Positions 26,588 to 35,000 of a stretch of 64,000 nt of DNA are shown here, one piece after another. The position numbers and the translations under genes were made by a program. The stretch is from Candidatus Nitrosocaldus sp. (GTDB lineage Archaea > Thermoproteota > Nitrososphaeria > Nitrososphaerales > Nitrosocaldaceae): the NCBI GenBank assembly GCA_025054855.1, contig JANWZS010000003.1:1-64000 (forward strand). Reading direction: 5' to 3'. How positions within the stretch are numbered: position 1 is the stretch's first letter; each line of letters opens with the position of its first letter. Under the pieces are notes generated by a model. The model saw only the letters and a program-made list of their open reading frames with translations. It was not told the origin of the DNA and searched no databases.

Positions 26588-27391
26588 TCAGAAGAGCGAT
26601 GTTATGAGGTCCATGACCTTCCTGTACTCACTCTCCCCCCACTGCTCGTACACGTTGGCAAATACAGCCTCTGCTGCCAACTTTGGGGACACGCCCTGCT
26701 TCACCAGCTTTGCGAACGCTATACTCTCCCTTATGCTTGGGCTGTAGTAGAGCTCCTCAACAGATGCAGCCTCCCTGAGCGTGTTGGCCAGCTTTATGGC
26801 CTTCCTCACAATCTCCTCATCCTTGCTACCCAACTGAAGATGCGCACCTATTATCTTCAACTCGGTCTCCGCTGGGGGATACTCCATCCTTATCCTAACT
26901 GGGAACCTGCTGAGCAGCTGTGGTGGCAGCTCCTTGGTGCCCATGTGCGAGAGCGGGTTTATGGTTGCTATAACGAACCAGTCATCCCTGGCCTTGATGA
27001 CCTGCCCCCCAGCCTCCTTGAGCACTATCTGCCTCCTATCATCCAGCGCCTCATCCAGCCTCAGGAGCACATCCGCCTCTGCAGCATTCAACTCATCCAG
27101 GTAGAGTATGGAACCACTCTTCATGGACTTTATGAGCAGACCTTCAACGAACTCAACGTTGCCATTGCTTATAGTCTGCATCCCTATGAGATGGCTCTCC
27201 CTGGTGCGTAGAGAGAAGTTTATGGTGTAGAGTTCCTTGTTGCGCATGTGTGCGAACTTTCTAACCAGGGTGGTCTTGCCAGTACCCTTTGCCCCTATTA
27301 TGAGGACGAATATTCCAGCATCGTAAGCCTTGTTCAGTATCTCCAGAGAATTGTTCCAGTCTATGTAGACTGGTTCGATCTGGCTAAGCAT
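26588..27391 (-). CDS. MoxR-family AAA+ ATPase (CbbQ/NorQ-like)
   Basis: 267 residues. Walker A G-A-K-G-T-G-K-T-T near residue 35, Walker B S-I-L-Y-L-D-E-L-N near 94, sensor 1 region V-I-A-T-I-N-P near 136, arginine-finger area L-L-S-R-F-P-V-R near 157. It is the motor of the pair with the downstream VWA protein, 50 nt away. The ATG at 27391 is chosen over 27397 because TTTATATT lies about 27 nt upstream. No carboxylase or reductase neighbour identifies the substrate. Confidence 0.9.
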   Translation of the reverse strand: MLSQIEPVYIDWNNSLEILNKAYDAGIFVLIIGAKGTGKTTLVRKFAHMRNKELYTINFSLRTRESHLIGMQTISNGNVEFVEGLLIKSMKSGSILYLDELNAAEADVLLRLDEALDDRRQIVLKEAGGQVIKARDDWFVIATINPLSHMGTKELPPQLLSRFPVRIRMEYPPAETELKIIGAHLQLGSKDEEIVRKAIKLANTLREAASVEELYYSPSIRESIAFAKLVKQGVSPKLAAEAVFANVYEQWGESEYRKVMDLITSLF

Positions 27392-27455
27392 ACACATTCT
27401 GATACTGTATCAATTAATATAAAGGTTGCCAGTCAATAGCACTATAACCCCATGA

Positions 27456-27701
27456 TCATGGTTGATGTGCTGCATCAATAGTTATCTTCACCTTGCAGTC
27501 ATTGCAGTAGAACTCATCCCTGTATAGGCATATGCACTTGTTCCTTGCATATATGGTTGGCCTCTTACTCCTCAGTGCTCTCTCATAGTCTATGAACTCT
27601 GCTGCGAGCAGATTGCACCTCATGCATACCACATCATGCCCCCTATGCTCCATGGCCCTATCCCTGTCCTTCTCCACCCTGCCCTCCTTCTCCTCACCCA
27701 A
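27456..27701 (-). CDS. Small Cys-rich putative zinc-finger protein
   Basis: 81 residues from a TTG start, or about 65 if it begins at the internal ATG before H-R-G-H-D. C-M-R-C and, 25 residues later, C-I-C-L-Y...C-N-D-C could form a zinc site. TATTATAAAA (27729-27738) lies about 32 nt before the TTG, giving a short leader. No family recognised; the coding call rests on the Cys pattern and promoter. Confidence 0.45.
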   Translation of the reverse strand: MGEEKEGRVEKDRDRAMEHRGHDVVCMRCNLLAAEFIDYERALRSKRPTIYARNKCICLYRDEFYCNDCKVKITIDAAHQP

Positions 27702-27792
27702 CTTGCGTCGATTATTGGGTGGAGCATGTATTATAAAATCCTTTTAATCGGTGATGCGGGGAGTGAACAGACACACGCTATAGGTAACTCTC

Positions 27793-27830
27793 TATCCATC
27801 CATCAATCCATCAACCCATCCATCCATCTA
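27793..27830. repeat. (ATCC)n-type degenerate tetranucleotide repeat
   Basis: A run of CATC/ATCC units between the promoter of the Cys-rich gene and the end of lysK. Same style as other intergenic microsatellites in this window. Confidence 0.7.
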
Positions 27831-27854
27831 TGCACTATTCTACTCACTCTCTAC

Positions 27855-28958
27855 CTACCTGCCCACCCTCTTGTGCAGCCTTGAGAGGTGGTAGAGCGTC
27901 CTCCTCAGCACATCTATGCTGGCTAGATACTCATCTATGCTGACGTGCTCCTCTGCGGAGTGTGATGAGTGTGCATCCCCAGGCCCATACGTAACTATGG
28001 GTATGTTGAGGGCATTGCCTAGAACGTTCATATCTCCCGTACCGCTCTTCCTTATGAGCATAGGTCTCCTACCCTTCACATCCATCACTGCAAGGACCAG
28101 AGCCCTGACTAGGGGTGAGTCATGTCTGGCCTCGAACGCCTCCGTCTTATCCTCAACGCTATACTCTACCTTTATACCCCTCATACCTGCTACCCTGCTC
28201 ATCGTACCATCGAGAAGGTTTATCACGCTACCAGTGCTCATCCCATTCGGGACCCTGATATCCACGGTTATCGAGCACCTTGCAGGGGTCACGTTGTGGC
28301 TGCTCCCCCCACTTATCTCAGTTATGCAGTACGTCAGCCCCTTGCTCTTCATACCTGCCAGTGCATCCTTTATGCTACACCAGAGCCCATAGGCCTCCTC
28401 TATGGCATTCCCTGCAAGCATGGGGGCACTGGCATGCGCACTCTCCCCAACATCACACGTTATGCTCAGCGCAACCCTCCCCTTGTACGCTATGGTTATC
28501 TTCTCCAACCCACTGGGCTCCCCGAATATGGCGTAGTCAGCATCAACACTGTTCTTCAGGAGGTTCTTTATGCCTGTAGCATTACCCTCCTCATCCACTA
28601 GCCCAGCGAAGGTTATCGTGCCACAGTCCCTGGCAAGGGATGCTGCAAGCAGCAGCGCAAGGAGCGGGGCCTTGGCATCGGATGCCCCTCTACCATACAT
28701 CAGCCCATCCCTTATGCTCACTGGTATGTACCCTGGTACCGTGTCCATGTGCCCGCAGAGCAGTATCCTTGGGCTACCATAGCCCTTCCTCGCTATGACA
28801 TTGCCAACATCGTCCATGTGCACATGCTCGAACCCCAACTCGCTGGATGCCTTATCCGCTATCAGCCTTGCCAGTGGGTGCTCCTGCTTCGATGGCGTGT
28901 AGAGTTCAAGCGCCTCCTTGAGGAGTTCTATTGCGTATGAGTTTGAGATTGTAACCAT
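27855..28958 (-). CDS. lysK: [LysW]-lysine/ornithine hydrolase (M20 peptidase family)
   Basis: 367 residues. The metal ligands of M20 peptidases are visible: G-H-M-D-T-V near residue 70, G-R-G-A-S-D-A-K near 90, D-E-E-G-N near 123, G-E-P-S-G near 147, and a C-terminal A-H-S-S-H near 332. LysK releases lysine or ornithine from the carrier protein LysW in the last step of the AAA/LysW pathway. It lies 34 nt after lysX in the order lysW-lysX-lysK, which fixes the assignment within a broad family. Confidence 0.88.
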   Translation of the reverse strand: MVTISNSYAIELLKEALELYTPSKQEHPLARLIADKASSELGFEHVHMDDVGNVIARKGYGSPRILLCGHMDTVPGYIPVSIRDGLMYGRGASDAKAPLLALLLAASLARDCGTITFAGLVDEEGNATGIKNLLKNSVDADYAIFGEPSGLEKITIAYKGRVALSITCDVGESAHASAPMLAGNAIEEAYGLWCSIKDALAGMKSKGLTYCITEISGGSSHNVTPARCSITVDIRVPNGMSTGSVINLLDGTMSRVAGMRGIKVEYSVEDKTEAFEARHDSPLVRALVLAVMDVKGRRPMLIRKSGTGDMNVLGNALNIPIVTYGPGDAHSSHSAEEHVSIDEYLASIDVLRRTLYHLSRLHKRVGR

Positions 28959-28992
28959 ATGCTCCTACTACCTCTTCCTTCTTTCCTTCTCC

Positions 28993-29868
28993 TCATCCAC
29001 CACCCTGCATCACATACTCTACAATCTCATCCGCTATCCTCTGGTTCGCTACCCTTGCGACGTTCTTGAACTCTGTGGTAGGGTTCACCTCATGCACCAA
29101 CAACCCCCTAGCCTCATCCTCCATGAGATCAACACCAACAACCTCCCCATTGACTGCTCTGCATGCCCTTACGCATACATCCTCCAGCTCACTGCTCACT
29201 GGGCATGGCTCTGCCCTACCTCCCAGCGCCATGTTGGTCTTCCACCTCCCATCGCCAGAGTACCTGTATATCGCCCCAAGGACCCTCTCGCCAGCGACTA
29301 TAGCCCTTATATCCCTTGGGGGCCTCTTCACGTACTCCTGCAGGTAGTATATCTGGTAGAGCGGGAACATATGCTCCCTATCCTCCACTATAGCCTCTGC
29401 GGCATCCCTATCCCTTATCAGTGCGATGAGTCTACCCCAGCTCCCAACGGTGGGTTTGAGTACGGCAGGGTAGCCTAGGGTATCGATGGCCTTGAGTACG
29501 GTATCCTGTGTGAATGCTAGCATGCTCCTCGGAGCCTTGATGCCATTCCTCACAAGGGCTATGTGGGCGAATAGCTTGTTGCCTGCTATCACACTGCACT
29601 GGAATGGGTTCACCACCCTGTAACCCTTGCCCTCTAGGGCAGCTGTTAGGTGGAGGTTCCTGAAGTAACCTACACATCTCTGCAGGAATGTACCACTGCC
29701 ATCGCATACGCTAGACCCGTGCAACATGCCTCCATTGAGATCGATGAGGATATCCTTGCTGTCGAGCATCCTCACATCGAGGCCCTTCCTTGCTGCTGCC
29801 TCGTATAGTGCCTTCTCCTCCCACCTTACAAGATCGTACAGTATGTACAGTCTACCTACTGACCCCAA
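28993..29868 (-). CDS. lysX: LysW-dependent amino acid ligase (LysX/ArgX, RimK-like ATP-grasp)
   Basis: 291 residues. ATP-grasp features: P-A-V-L-K-P-T-V-G-S-W-G-R near residue 134, Y-L-Q-E-Y-V-K near 175 and the metal/substrate motif H-E-V-N-P-T-T-E-F-K-N near 265. The enzyme joins the amino group of 2-aminoadipate (LysX) and/or glutamate (ArgX) to the C-terminal residue of LysW. In other archaea one enzyme can serve both lysine and arginine synthesis. The start appears to be TTG at 29868, inside the last codons of lysW; no ATG or GTG is close. Its carrier unexpectedly ends in Gln. Confidence 0.88.
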   Translation of the reverse strand: MGSVGRLYILYDLVRWEEKALYEAAARKGLDVRMLDSKDILIDLNGGMLHGSSVCDGSGTFLQRCVGYFRNLHLTAALEGKGYRVVNPFQCSVIAGNKLFAHIALVRNGIKAPRSMLAFTQDTVLKAIDTLGYPAVLKPTVGSWGRLIALIRDRDAAEAIVEDREHMFPLYQIYYLQEYVKRPPRDIRAIVAGERVLGAIYRYSGDGRWKTNMALGGRAEPCPVSSELEDVCVRACRAVNGEVVGVDLMEDEARGLLVHEVNPTTEFKNVARVANQRIADEIVEYVMQGGG

Positions 29869-30032
29869 TCCTCCCCAACGACTTGGGCAGGTTTGATATT
29901 AAATCCTTCCCCTTGCCTCTCGAGTTCGTAACTTGCTCCACAGTCTGGGCATGTCAGTATCTCGCCCTCTATCGCATCACTAGGCACCTTGAGATCTGCC
30001 TCACACTCTAGGCATCTGACCTTGCCACTCAT
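29856..30032 (-). CDS. lysW: LysW amino-group carrier protein, with C-terminal Gln
   Basis: 58 residues. Two zinc pairs, C-L-E-C (7-10) and C-P-D-C (28-31), form the LysW zinc ribbon; the end is V-V-G-E-D-W-G-Q. LysW proteins almost always end E-D-W-G-E, and the terminal Glu side chain carries the growing lysine or arginine precursor. Here codon CAG replaces GAG/GAA directly before the TAG stop. GTATAATTAA (30055-30063) lies 27 nt before the ATG, so this leaderless gene opens the lysW-lysX-lysK operon. The short gene is easily missed by ORF callers. Confidence 0.9.
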   Translation of the reverse strand: MSGKVRCLECEADLKVPSDAIEGEILTCPDCGASYELERQGEGFNIKPAQVVGEDWGQ

Positions 30033-30072
30033 AGCACGCTACTCAATGAGAGGTTAATTATACTTTGCTGAA

Positions 30073-30096
30073 CCATCTATCTATCTATCTATCTCT
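30073..30096. repeat. (CTAT)n microsatellite
   Basis: Tandem CTAT units upstream of the lysW promoter, in the gap between lysW and the thiolase gene. A hairpin GCATAA/TTATGC (30182-30202) lies in the same gap, downstream of the thiolase stop. Confidence 0.7.
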
Positions 30097-30255
30097 CCGT
30101 ATAAGCATATGCTTGTGAAAAGTATGTGGATGAGAGGTTCAGAGATGATAGATAGTTAATTGAAAGAATTGATGATGGACTGCATAACGCACTGTCTTAT
30201 GCACTGTAGTATGTTTCTCCATAAACACATAACCACTACTTCCTGCTATTCAGTT

Positions 30256-31380
30256 TCATTGTTGGTTTGAAAGTATGATGACACCTGCATGTGTTCCAGC
30301 AGCAGCCATGTTATGCACCAACCCTATACTGCAGTCCCTTACCTGCCTGCTCCCTGCTCTATGCATCAACTGCCTAGCTATCTCAACCACTTGAGCAACA
30401 CCAGTTGCACCAGATGAGTGCCCCCTTCCTAATACACCTCCATCCGTATTGATAGCTGGTATGCTCACCTTGCCTTCTGCAGCATAACCCCCCTCACCCT
30501 TCCTCACGAATCCAAGGTCCTCATACGCCATAACCTCAAGTATGGTGAATGAGTCGTGCACCTGAGCAGTATCGACCATCCTTGGCTCTACCCCACTCAT
30601 CCTGTACGCCTGCCTTGCAGCATCTATAGTCGCATCCATCCTCGCTAGGTCGATGTTGCTTATGCTTGCACCAACACTGCTCGAGCCTATACCCTTTATC
30701 CATACTGGCTCCCTGCAGATACCCTTTGCCCTATCAGCACTTGCCAGCAGTAGTGATGCAGCGCCATTGCATGCTATAGAGCAGTCGTATAGCCTCAATG
30801 GCTCTACCACTGGCCTTGAGTTGATCACATCATCTACGCTTATCACCCTGCTGTTATGGAAGTACGCCTTCTCATTCCCTAGAGCATTGCTCCTGTTCTT
30901 AACTGCTACCATGGCAAGCTGCTCTCTCCTGGTCCCAAACTCCTGCATGTGCCTCTTCGCATACATGGCAGCCCAGTGTGCAGGATGCCTAGCATCCCCT
31001 CTCGCCACATCCCACCCCAGTAGCATACCAGAGTCGTACGCATCGAACCCTATAACGAGGGCGGTATCACAGAGTCCAGAGGCTATGTATGTGTATGCTG
31101 TCATGAGCGCACTTGCCCCAGAGCTGCACATGCTCTCAACCCTCTGCACTACCCTTGCCCTGATGCCTAGCATATCAGCGAGTATGCTCGCTGTATACGC
31201 TCTACCATCCGTTGTGGAGACTATGAGCGCATCTATACCATCCCTGCGTATATCAAGTTCGTTGAGCATCTCAGCGGTAGAGGTCACGGCGAGTTCGTAG
31301 AGCGAGTGGTCTGAGCACTCACCCCTGCTGAACCTTGCCATCCCATAGCCCACTATGGCAACATCACCATAACCATTCAT
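30256..31380 (-). CDS. Thiolase-family protein (SCP-x type acetyl-CoA acetyltransferase)
   Basis: 374 residues. Active-site Cys in V-E-S-M-C-S-S-G-A near residue 85, a His in V-H-D-S-F near 281, and G-R-G-H-S-S-G-A-T-G near 328. These mark the archaeal SCP-x-like thiolases, which condense or cleave acetoacetyl-CoA. In archaea such genes usually sit beside a DUF35 zinc protein, absent here; instead the start overlaps the LLM oxidoreductase gene by 4 nt. It could serve the HP/HB cycle ketothiolase step, mevalonate synthesis or acyl-CoA use. Substrate uncertain. Confidence 0.85.
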   Translation of the reverse strand: MNGYGDVAIVGYGMARFSRGECSDHSLYELAVTSTAEMLNELDIRRDGIDALIVSTTDGRAYTASILADMLGIRARVVQRVESMCSSGASALMTAYTYIASGLCDTALVIGFDAYDSGMLLGWDVARGDARHPAHWAAMYAKRHMQEFGTRREQLAMVAVKNRSNALGNEKAYFHNSRVISVDDVINSRPVVEPLRLYDCSIACNGAASLLLASADRAKGICREPVWIKGIGSSSVGASISNIDLARMDATIDAARQAYRMSGVEPRMVDTAQVHDSFTILEVMAYEDLGFVRKGEGGYAAEGKVSIPAINTDGGVLGRGHSSGATGVAQVVEIARQLMHRAGSRQVRDCSIGLVHNMAAAGTHAGVIILSNQQ

Positions 31381-32366
31381 ACTCGCTCTCCTTCACTCAA
31401 CACCTCCAGCATCCTCCTGAATATAATGTAATCCTCATCCGTATTATGCACGGGGTTGATGAGCAGTATTGGTAGGGTTACACCACTTGCTATGAACGAC
31501 CTGAGTCGCTCAACACACTCATCCACATCCCCTGCTATGGCTAGCGAGTCGAGCATATCCTCGCTCACATGGGCATGTACATCCCTCAGCCCGTTCCTCC
31601 TGTACTCATCCCTTATCTGCTCGACCTCATCCCTGAAGCCGTGCTCTGCGAGGAACCTTGCGTATATGGAGCCTACAGCGGTGTAGAATGCTATGCTCCT
31701 GCATGCCCTCTCCCTGGCCCTTGCAGGGTCATCGGATACAGCTGTTATAAGCACAGATGCCACATCTATGGCTGGGTTGATGGATCTGAGCATACTTGCA
31801 ATACCATGTATCTCGTTGAGGGGTATGAGGAAGAGTATGGCACCATCACCAACCTCGCCAGCAAGCCTCAGCATACCCTGGTTGGTTGCTGCTATGTACA
31901 CTGGTATGCTGCTCCTCACAGGCCTGAATCCCAGCCTCATACCCCTGATCCTCACAATGCTCCCATCATAATCCACCCTCTCCCCCCTCGTTATGAGCCT
32001 TATGGCATCAACGTACTCCCTCATCCTTGCTGTATTCTGCCTGAACTCCATGCCATGCCAGTCCTCAGCGAGTCTCCTGCTCCCAGCCCCAAGCCCGAGT
32101 ATGGCCCTGCCATTGGAGTACGCATCCAGCGTAGCGAGTGCCATCGCTGTGCTGGCAGCGCTCCTAGCGTATATGTTGACCACAGCGGTACCGAGCATAG
32201 CATGCCTAGTGAACGATGCTATGTAGGAGAGCGTCACGAACGCATCCCTACCCCATGACTCTGGCACCCAGATGGAGTGTATGTGCATCGCCTCAGCTAC
32301 TCTAGCATACTCGAGCACCTGCCTATAATCCAGTAGCATCCCCAGGCTCACACCCATCCTTCCCAT
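31377..32366 (-). CDS. LLM-class (luciferase-like) flavin/F420-dependent oxidoreductase
   Basis: 329 residues. The bacterial-luciferase TIM-barrel signature is seen in I-W-V-P-E-S-W-G-R-D near residue 32, G-T-A-V-V-N-I-Y-A-R-S near 58, L-G-L-G-A-G-S near 90 and P-V-Y-I-A-A-T near 138. These enzymes use FMN or F420; Thaumarchaeota make F420, so this is likely F420-dependent (methylene-H4MPT reductase-like), though the substrate is unknown. It starts 15 nt after the nucleotidyltransferase stop and overlaps the thiolase start, placing it in the middle of a six-gene minus-strand run. Confidence 0.83.
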   Translation of the reverse strand: MGRMGVSLGMLLDYRQVLEYARVAEAMHIHSIWVPESWGRDAFVTLSYIASFTRHAMLGTAVVNIYARSAASTAMALATLDAYSNGRAILGLGAGSRRLAEDWHGMEFRQNTARMREYVDAIRLITRGERVDYDGSIVRIRGMRLGFRPVRSSIPVYIAATNQGMLRLAGEVGDGAILFLIPLNEIHGIASMLRSINPAIDVASVLITAVSDDPARARERACRSIAFYTAVGSIYARFLAEHGFRDEVEQIRDEYRRNGLRDVHAHVSEDMLDSLAIAGDVDECVERLRSFIASGVTLPILLINPVHNTDEDYIIFRRMLEVLSEGERV

Positions 32367-32380
32367 GTCAAGTAGGCACC

Positions 32381-33064
32381 CTAACCCTTACTCAACTCCT
32401 TGCTCGCCTCCTCCACATCCTTGTGGGTATCTATGGAGCGCCAGTAAGCATCCCTGTACTTGACTGCATACAGCACACCATTAGATGCGAGTTGGGGGAA
32501 TGTATCGTACTCTATGCTACCCTTCTCTGGGAGGTACCTGAATACGCTGCTGCTCAGACAGTACACACCAGCGTTTATCCAGAACCCATCCAGCCTTGGC
32601 TTCTCCCTGAATCCCGTTATCCTCGAGTCGTCACCAACCTCAACTATCCCGTATGGGCTCGGCAGTGGCACAACTGCTATACTGCTCTTCCCTGAAGCTG
32701 TGGTGGAGAGCATCTTACCTATGTTGAGGTCTGTGAGCACATCCCCATTGACCACTATGAACCTCTCCTCATCCTTCAGTAGATGCTCAGCATTCTTCAC
32801 GGCCCCTCCGGTGCCCAGTGGCTCACCCTCTACAACGTACTCTATGCTCACTGAGTGTCTTCTACCATCACCAAGGTAGTCCATGATGACCTCCTTCATG
32901 TAACCAACGCATAGGGCAAGTTCATCAACCCCGTTCATCTTGAGCCACTCTATCTGCCATGCTATTATGGGCTTGCCGAGTATCTCTACCATTGGCTTCG
33001 GCCTATCATCTGTCAATGGCCTGAGCCTCTTCCCGTAACCCCCAGCAAGTATCACAGCCTTCAT
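32381..33064 (-). CDS. NDP-sugar nucleotidyltransferase
   Basis: 227 residues. N-terminal signature A-V-I-L-A-G-G-Y-G-K-R-L-R-P-L-T (residues 3-18), P-K-P-M-V near 24, and sugar-binding G-E-P-L-G-T-G-G near 78 and V-N-G-D-V-L near 105. It transfers a nucleotide to a sugar 1-phosphate (mannose- or glucose-1-phosphate class). The left-handed beta-helix of longer relatives is absent. The ATG at 33064 is 26-27 nt from GTTTATTAAC, which overlaps the preceding zinc-protein stop. Probably feeds surface glycan or protein glycosylation. Confidence 0.88.
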   Translation of the reverse strand: MKAVILAGGYGKRLRPLTDDRPKPMVEILGKPIIAWQIEWLKMNGVDELALCVGYMKEVIMDYLGDGRRHSVSIEYVVEGEPLGTGGAVKNAEHLLKDEERFIVVNGDVLTDLNIGKMLSTTASGKSSIAVVPLPSPYGIVEVGDDSRITGFREKPRLDGFWINAGVYCLSSSVFRYLPEKGSIEYDTFPQLASNGVLYAVKYRDAYWRSIDTHKDVEEASKELSKG

Positions 33065-33096
33065 CCGATGGAAGGTTATGGATGATGTTAATAAAC

Positions 33097-33240
33097 TCAT
33101 CCATCTTCGGTCTTCCCTTCAGTCAACAGGAAGTGTATCTCCTGATAGCACTCCACGCATACCTCCTTACCATCTGTATGCTCGCATGATAGCATCCTCC
33201 TGACCTCTCTCTTGCAGATGGGGCAGATGGACATCATCAT
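33097..33240 (-). CDS. Tiny zinc-finger protein
   Basis: 47 residues. C-P-I-C (6-9) and C-x8-C-x2-C (C-E-H...C-V-E-C) give a compact zinc-binding pattern followed by Y-Q-E-I-H-F. It fits 13 nt after the SIS gene and before the nucleotidyltransferase, same strand. Three ATG codons are available at the start. Resembles the 53-residue protein at 34389-34550 in plan. Function unknown. Confidence 0.6.
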   Translation of the reverse strand: MMMSICPICKREVRRMLSCEHTDGKEVCVECYQEIHFLLTEGKTEDG

Positions 33241-33253
33241 ACCCACTACCTAC

Positions 33254-34300
33254 TCAATCTGTCCTGCTGCTGTGGAGCCTCAGTATGGAATAAGCATTTC
33301 TGTAGCGTTCATCATCCTCCCTAGTGTGATCAGGGTTTATACCCTTGCTCACGGCATAGTAGTAGGCAAAGAGCTGCAGTGGTACTATGGCTAGGATTGG
33401 ATGCTCATAAGCGTTGCATTCAGGGATGGTCACTGCACGATCACCCATTCGGGAGAGTGCATAATCATCACTCACTACCACTACCCCTGCCCCTATCGCA
33501 TGGAGGGCATCTACCGCCTTCTCTACCCTGCTCTTAGCATATGCACTTGACCTGCTTGATGCTACTATGAACACAACATCACCCTCCTCTACGCCAGAGA
33601 TGGAGCCGTGAAGGAACTGCTCAATATGCATGCCCTCAGAGTCCGTGAAGTTACCCTCCTTCATCTTCAACGCTGCCTCCAGCGCAGTTGCCGTATCCAT
33701 ACCTGCACCAAGGAAGATGAACCTGCTACGACTGGAATACTCATCCACCAGTGCTCTCACGGGCTCCTCGACCCCTGCTATGATAGCATCCATCAACCTA
33801 CTCGTATGGAGTAGAGCATGTGCTGGGGCAGAGATCAGGTAGAGTGATGCGAGCATGCTGGTATAGCCTAGGGTCACACAGTCGGACTCATCCACCACAG
33901 GGGAGTTCCTTACGGTGAGAATGGCATCTGTATGCTCTGCAGATGTCAGTGCTATGCACCTTGCACCACTCCTCTTCAGCAGCCTGAACGCATCCAGCGT
34001 TGTAACCGTCCTCCAGCTATGGCTCAGGATGAGCGCAACGCTACCAGCAGTATCGGTTGCACAATACTCCAGTATATCAAGTGCATGCACAGCCCTAGCA
34101 TCGATCCCATGCGCTCTCAGTGTATGCTCACCGTAGAGTGCGGCATGGTATGATGACCCGCATCCAGTCAGGTATGCTCTAGCACCCCTAAGCATACTGT
34201 TCGCTACCGTAGCCTGTGCCCTGCACCCCCTCGCTATGTAGGAGATGGTATCTGCCTGCTTGTGTATCATCTCATACATCCTCGGTCTTACGCCCATCAT
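33254..34300 (-). CDS. SIS-domain sugar isomerase (GlmS C-terminal-like)
   Basis: 348 residues with two SIS domains. First: T-G-C-G-S-S-Y-H-A-A near residue 45 and L-S-H-S-W-R-T-V near 92. Second: F-L-G-A-G-M-D near 195, A-L-K-M-K-E-G-N-F near 210, H-I-E-Q-F-L-H-G near 224. This is the isomerase half of glucosamine-6-phosphate synthase without the glutaminase domain, so it may be a deaminase/isomerase or use ammonia. ATG at 34300 or 34297 gives the usual R-P-R-M-Y-E-M-I-H-K-Q N-terminus. The adjacent nucleotidyltransferase suggests an amino-sugar pathway. Confidence 0.82.
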   Translation of the reverse strand: MMGVRPRMYEMIHKQADTISYIARGCRAQATVANSMLRGARAYLTGCGSSYHAALYGEHTLRAHGIDARAVHALDILEYCATDTAGSVALILSHSWRTVTTLDAFRLLKRSGARCIALTSAEHTDAILTVRNSPVVDESDCVTLGYTSMLASLYLISAPAHALLHTSRLMDAIIAGVEEPVRALVDEYSSRSRFIFLGAGMDTATALEAALKMKEGNFTDSEGMHIEQFLHGSISGVEEGDVVFIVASSRSSAYAKSRVEKAVDALHAIGAGVVVVSDDYALSRMGDRAVTIPECNAYEHPILAIVPLQLFAYYYAVSKGINPDHTREDDERYRNAYSILRLHSSRTD

Positions 34301-34388
34301 ACCAAGACACCAGACCATTCATGATCATGACCAGATCATAACCATCAGACCACCAACTCACCACTACCATTATCATCTATCATCCTTG

Positions 34389-34550
34389 TCAGGCCATATC
34401 TATATCTGAGAAGCCCTTATCCTTTATGCTCTCAACATACTTCCTTATTATCTCCCTGACACAGTCATGGCATATTATGTAGACCTTCTGATCCACTGGT
34501 ACAAGTACAAACTCGTTGGTATCTCTATGGCACCTCACGCACTCTACCAT
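34389..34550 (-). CDS. Small zinc-finger protein
   Basis: 53 residues: C-V-R-C (4-7) and C-H-D-C (27-30) separated by a beta-hairpin-like stretch, then a basic helix. TTTATAATA (34575-34583) is about 28 nt upstream of the ATG, so it is probably the first, leaderless gene of the run that continues with the SIS isomerase. Function unknown. Confidence 0.65.
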   Translation of the reverse strand: MVECVRCHRDTNEFVLVPVDQKVYIICHDCVREIIRKYVESIKDKGFSDIDMA

Positions 34551-34596
34551 TAATCGGATGGAGTAACCGTGGACTATTATAAATTCTCATCGATTG

Positions 34597-34962
34597 CTAT
34601 GCCATCCTTGCTATCTTTGCATCCCTGAACCTCTTTATCACACCTAGTGCTATAACCAATGCGCCAAGCCCTGTCACAGGGGCAGAACCAGCTATCGCAC
34701 CTCCCGCTGCTATCAGTATACCATTTACTATGAGCATTATCCACACGAAAGTTGAGACCTCTCTGGCGATGAAGAATGCTGCTATGGATAGTGCTATGGC
34801 AGAGCCCCCGAATGCCAGCCCTCTAACCATCGCATTCAATGGAAGGAACCCAGCCTCCCTATCACCACCATCGCCCATGCTCCTACTCGCTGCCTCATCT
34901 ATACCATATATGATCAGCAGTACGAGCGATGCTATGACCAGCCCCTTTGCTAGATTCATCAT
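34597..34962 (-). CDS. Small multi-helix membrane protein, unknown
   Basis: 121 residues with four hydrophobic segments: about 5-20, 45-62, 68-85 and 90-108. No family recognised. The ATG at 34962 is preferred over 34980 because GTTTATTAAC (about 34985-34994) lies 26-27 nt upstream. It is followed by the zinc-finger/SIS run on the same strand and preceded by bioD. Confidence 0.6.
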   Translation of the reverse strand: MMNLAKGLVIASLVLLIIYGIDEAASRSMGDGGDREAGFLPLNAMVRGLAFGGSAIALSIAAFFIAREVSTFVWIMLIVNGILIAAGGAIAGSAPVTGLGALVIALGVIKRFRDAKIARMA

Positions 34963-35000
34963 AGTAGATGTTGCTACCAACCCGTTAATAAACTGTAGAG

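Noticed and set aside
27793-27830. CRISPR-like short repeats
   Set aside because: The units are 4 nt and degenerate with no spacers; this is a microsatellite. No CRISPR repeat-spacer structure or cas gene occurs in the window.
30182-30202. GCATAA/TTATGC hairpin as a riboswitch or terminator
   Set aside because: Only 6-bp AT-rich arms with a 9-nt loop and no U-run at its foot; too weak to assign.
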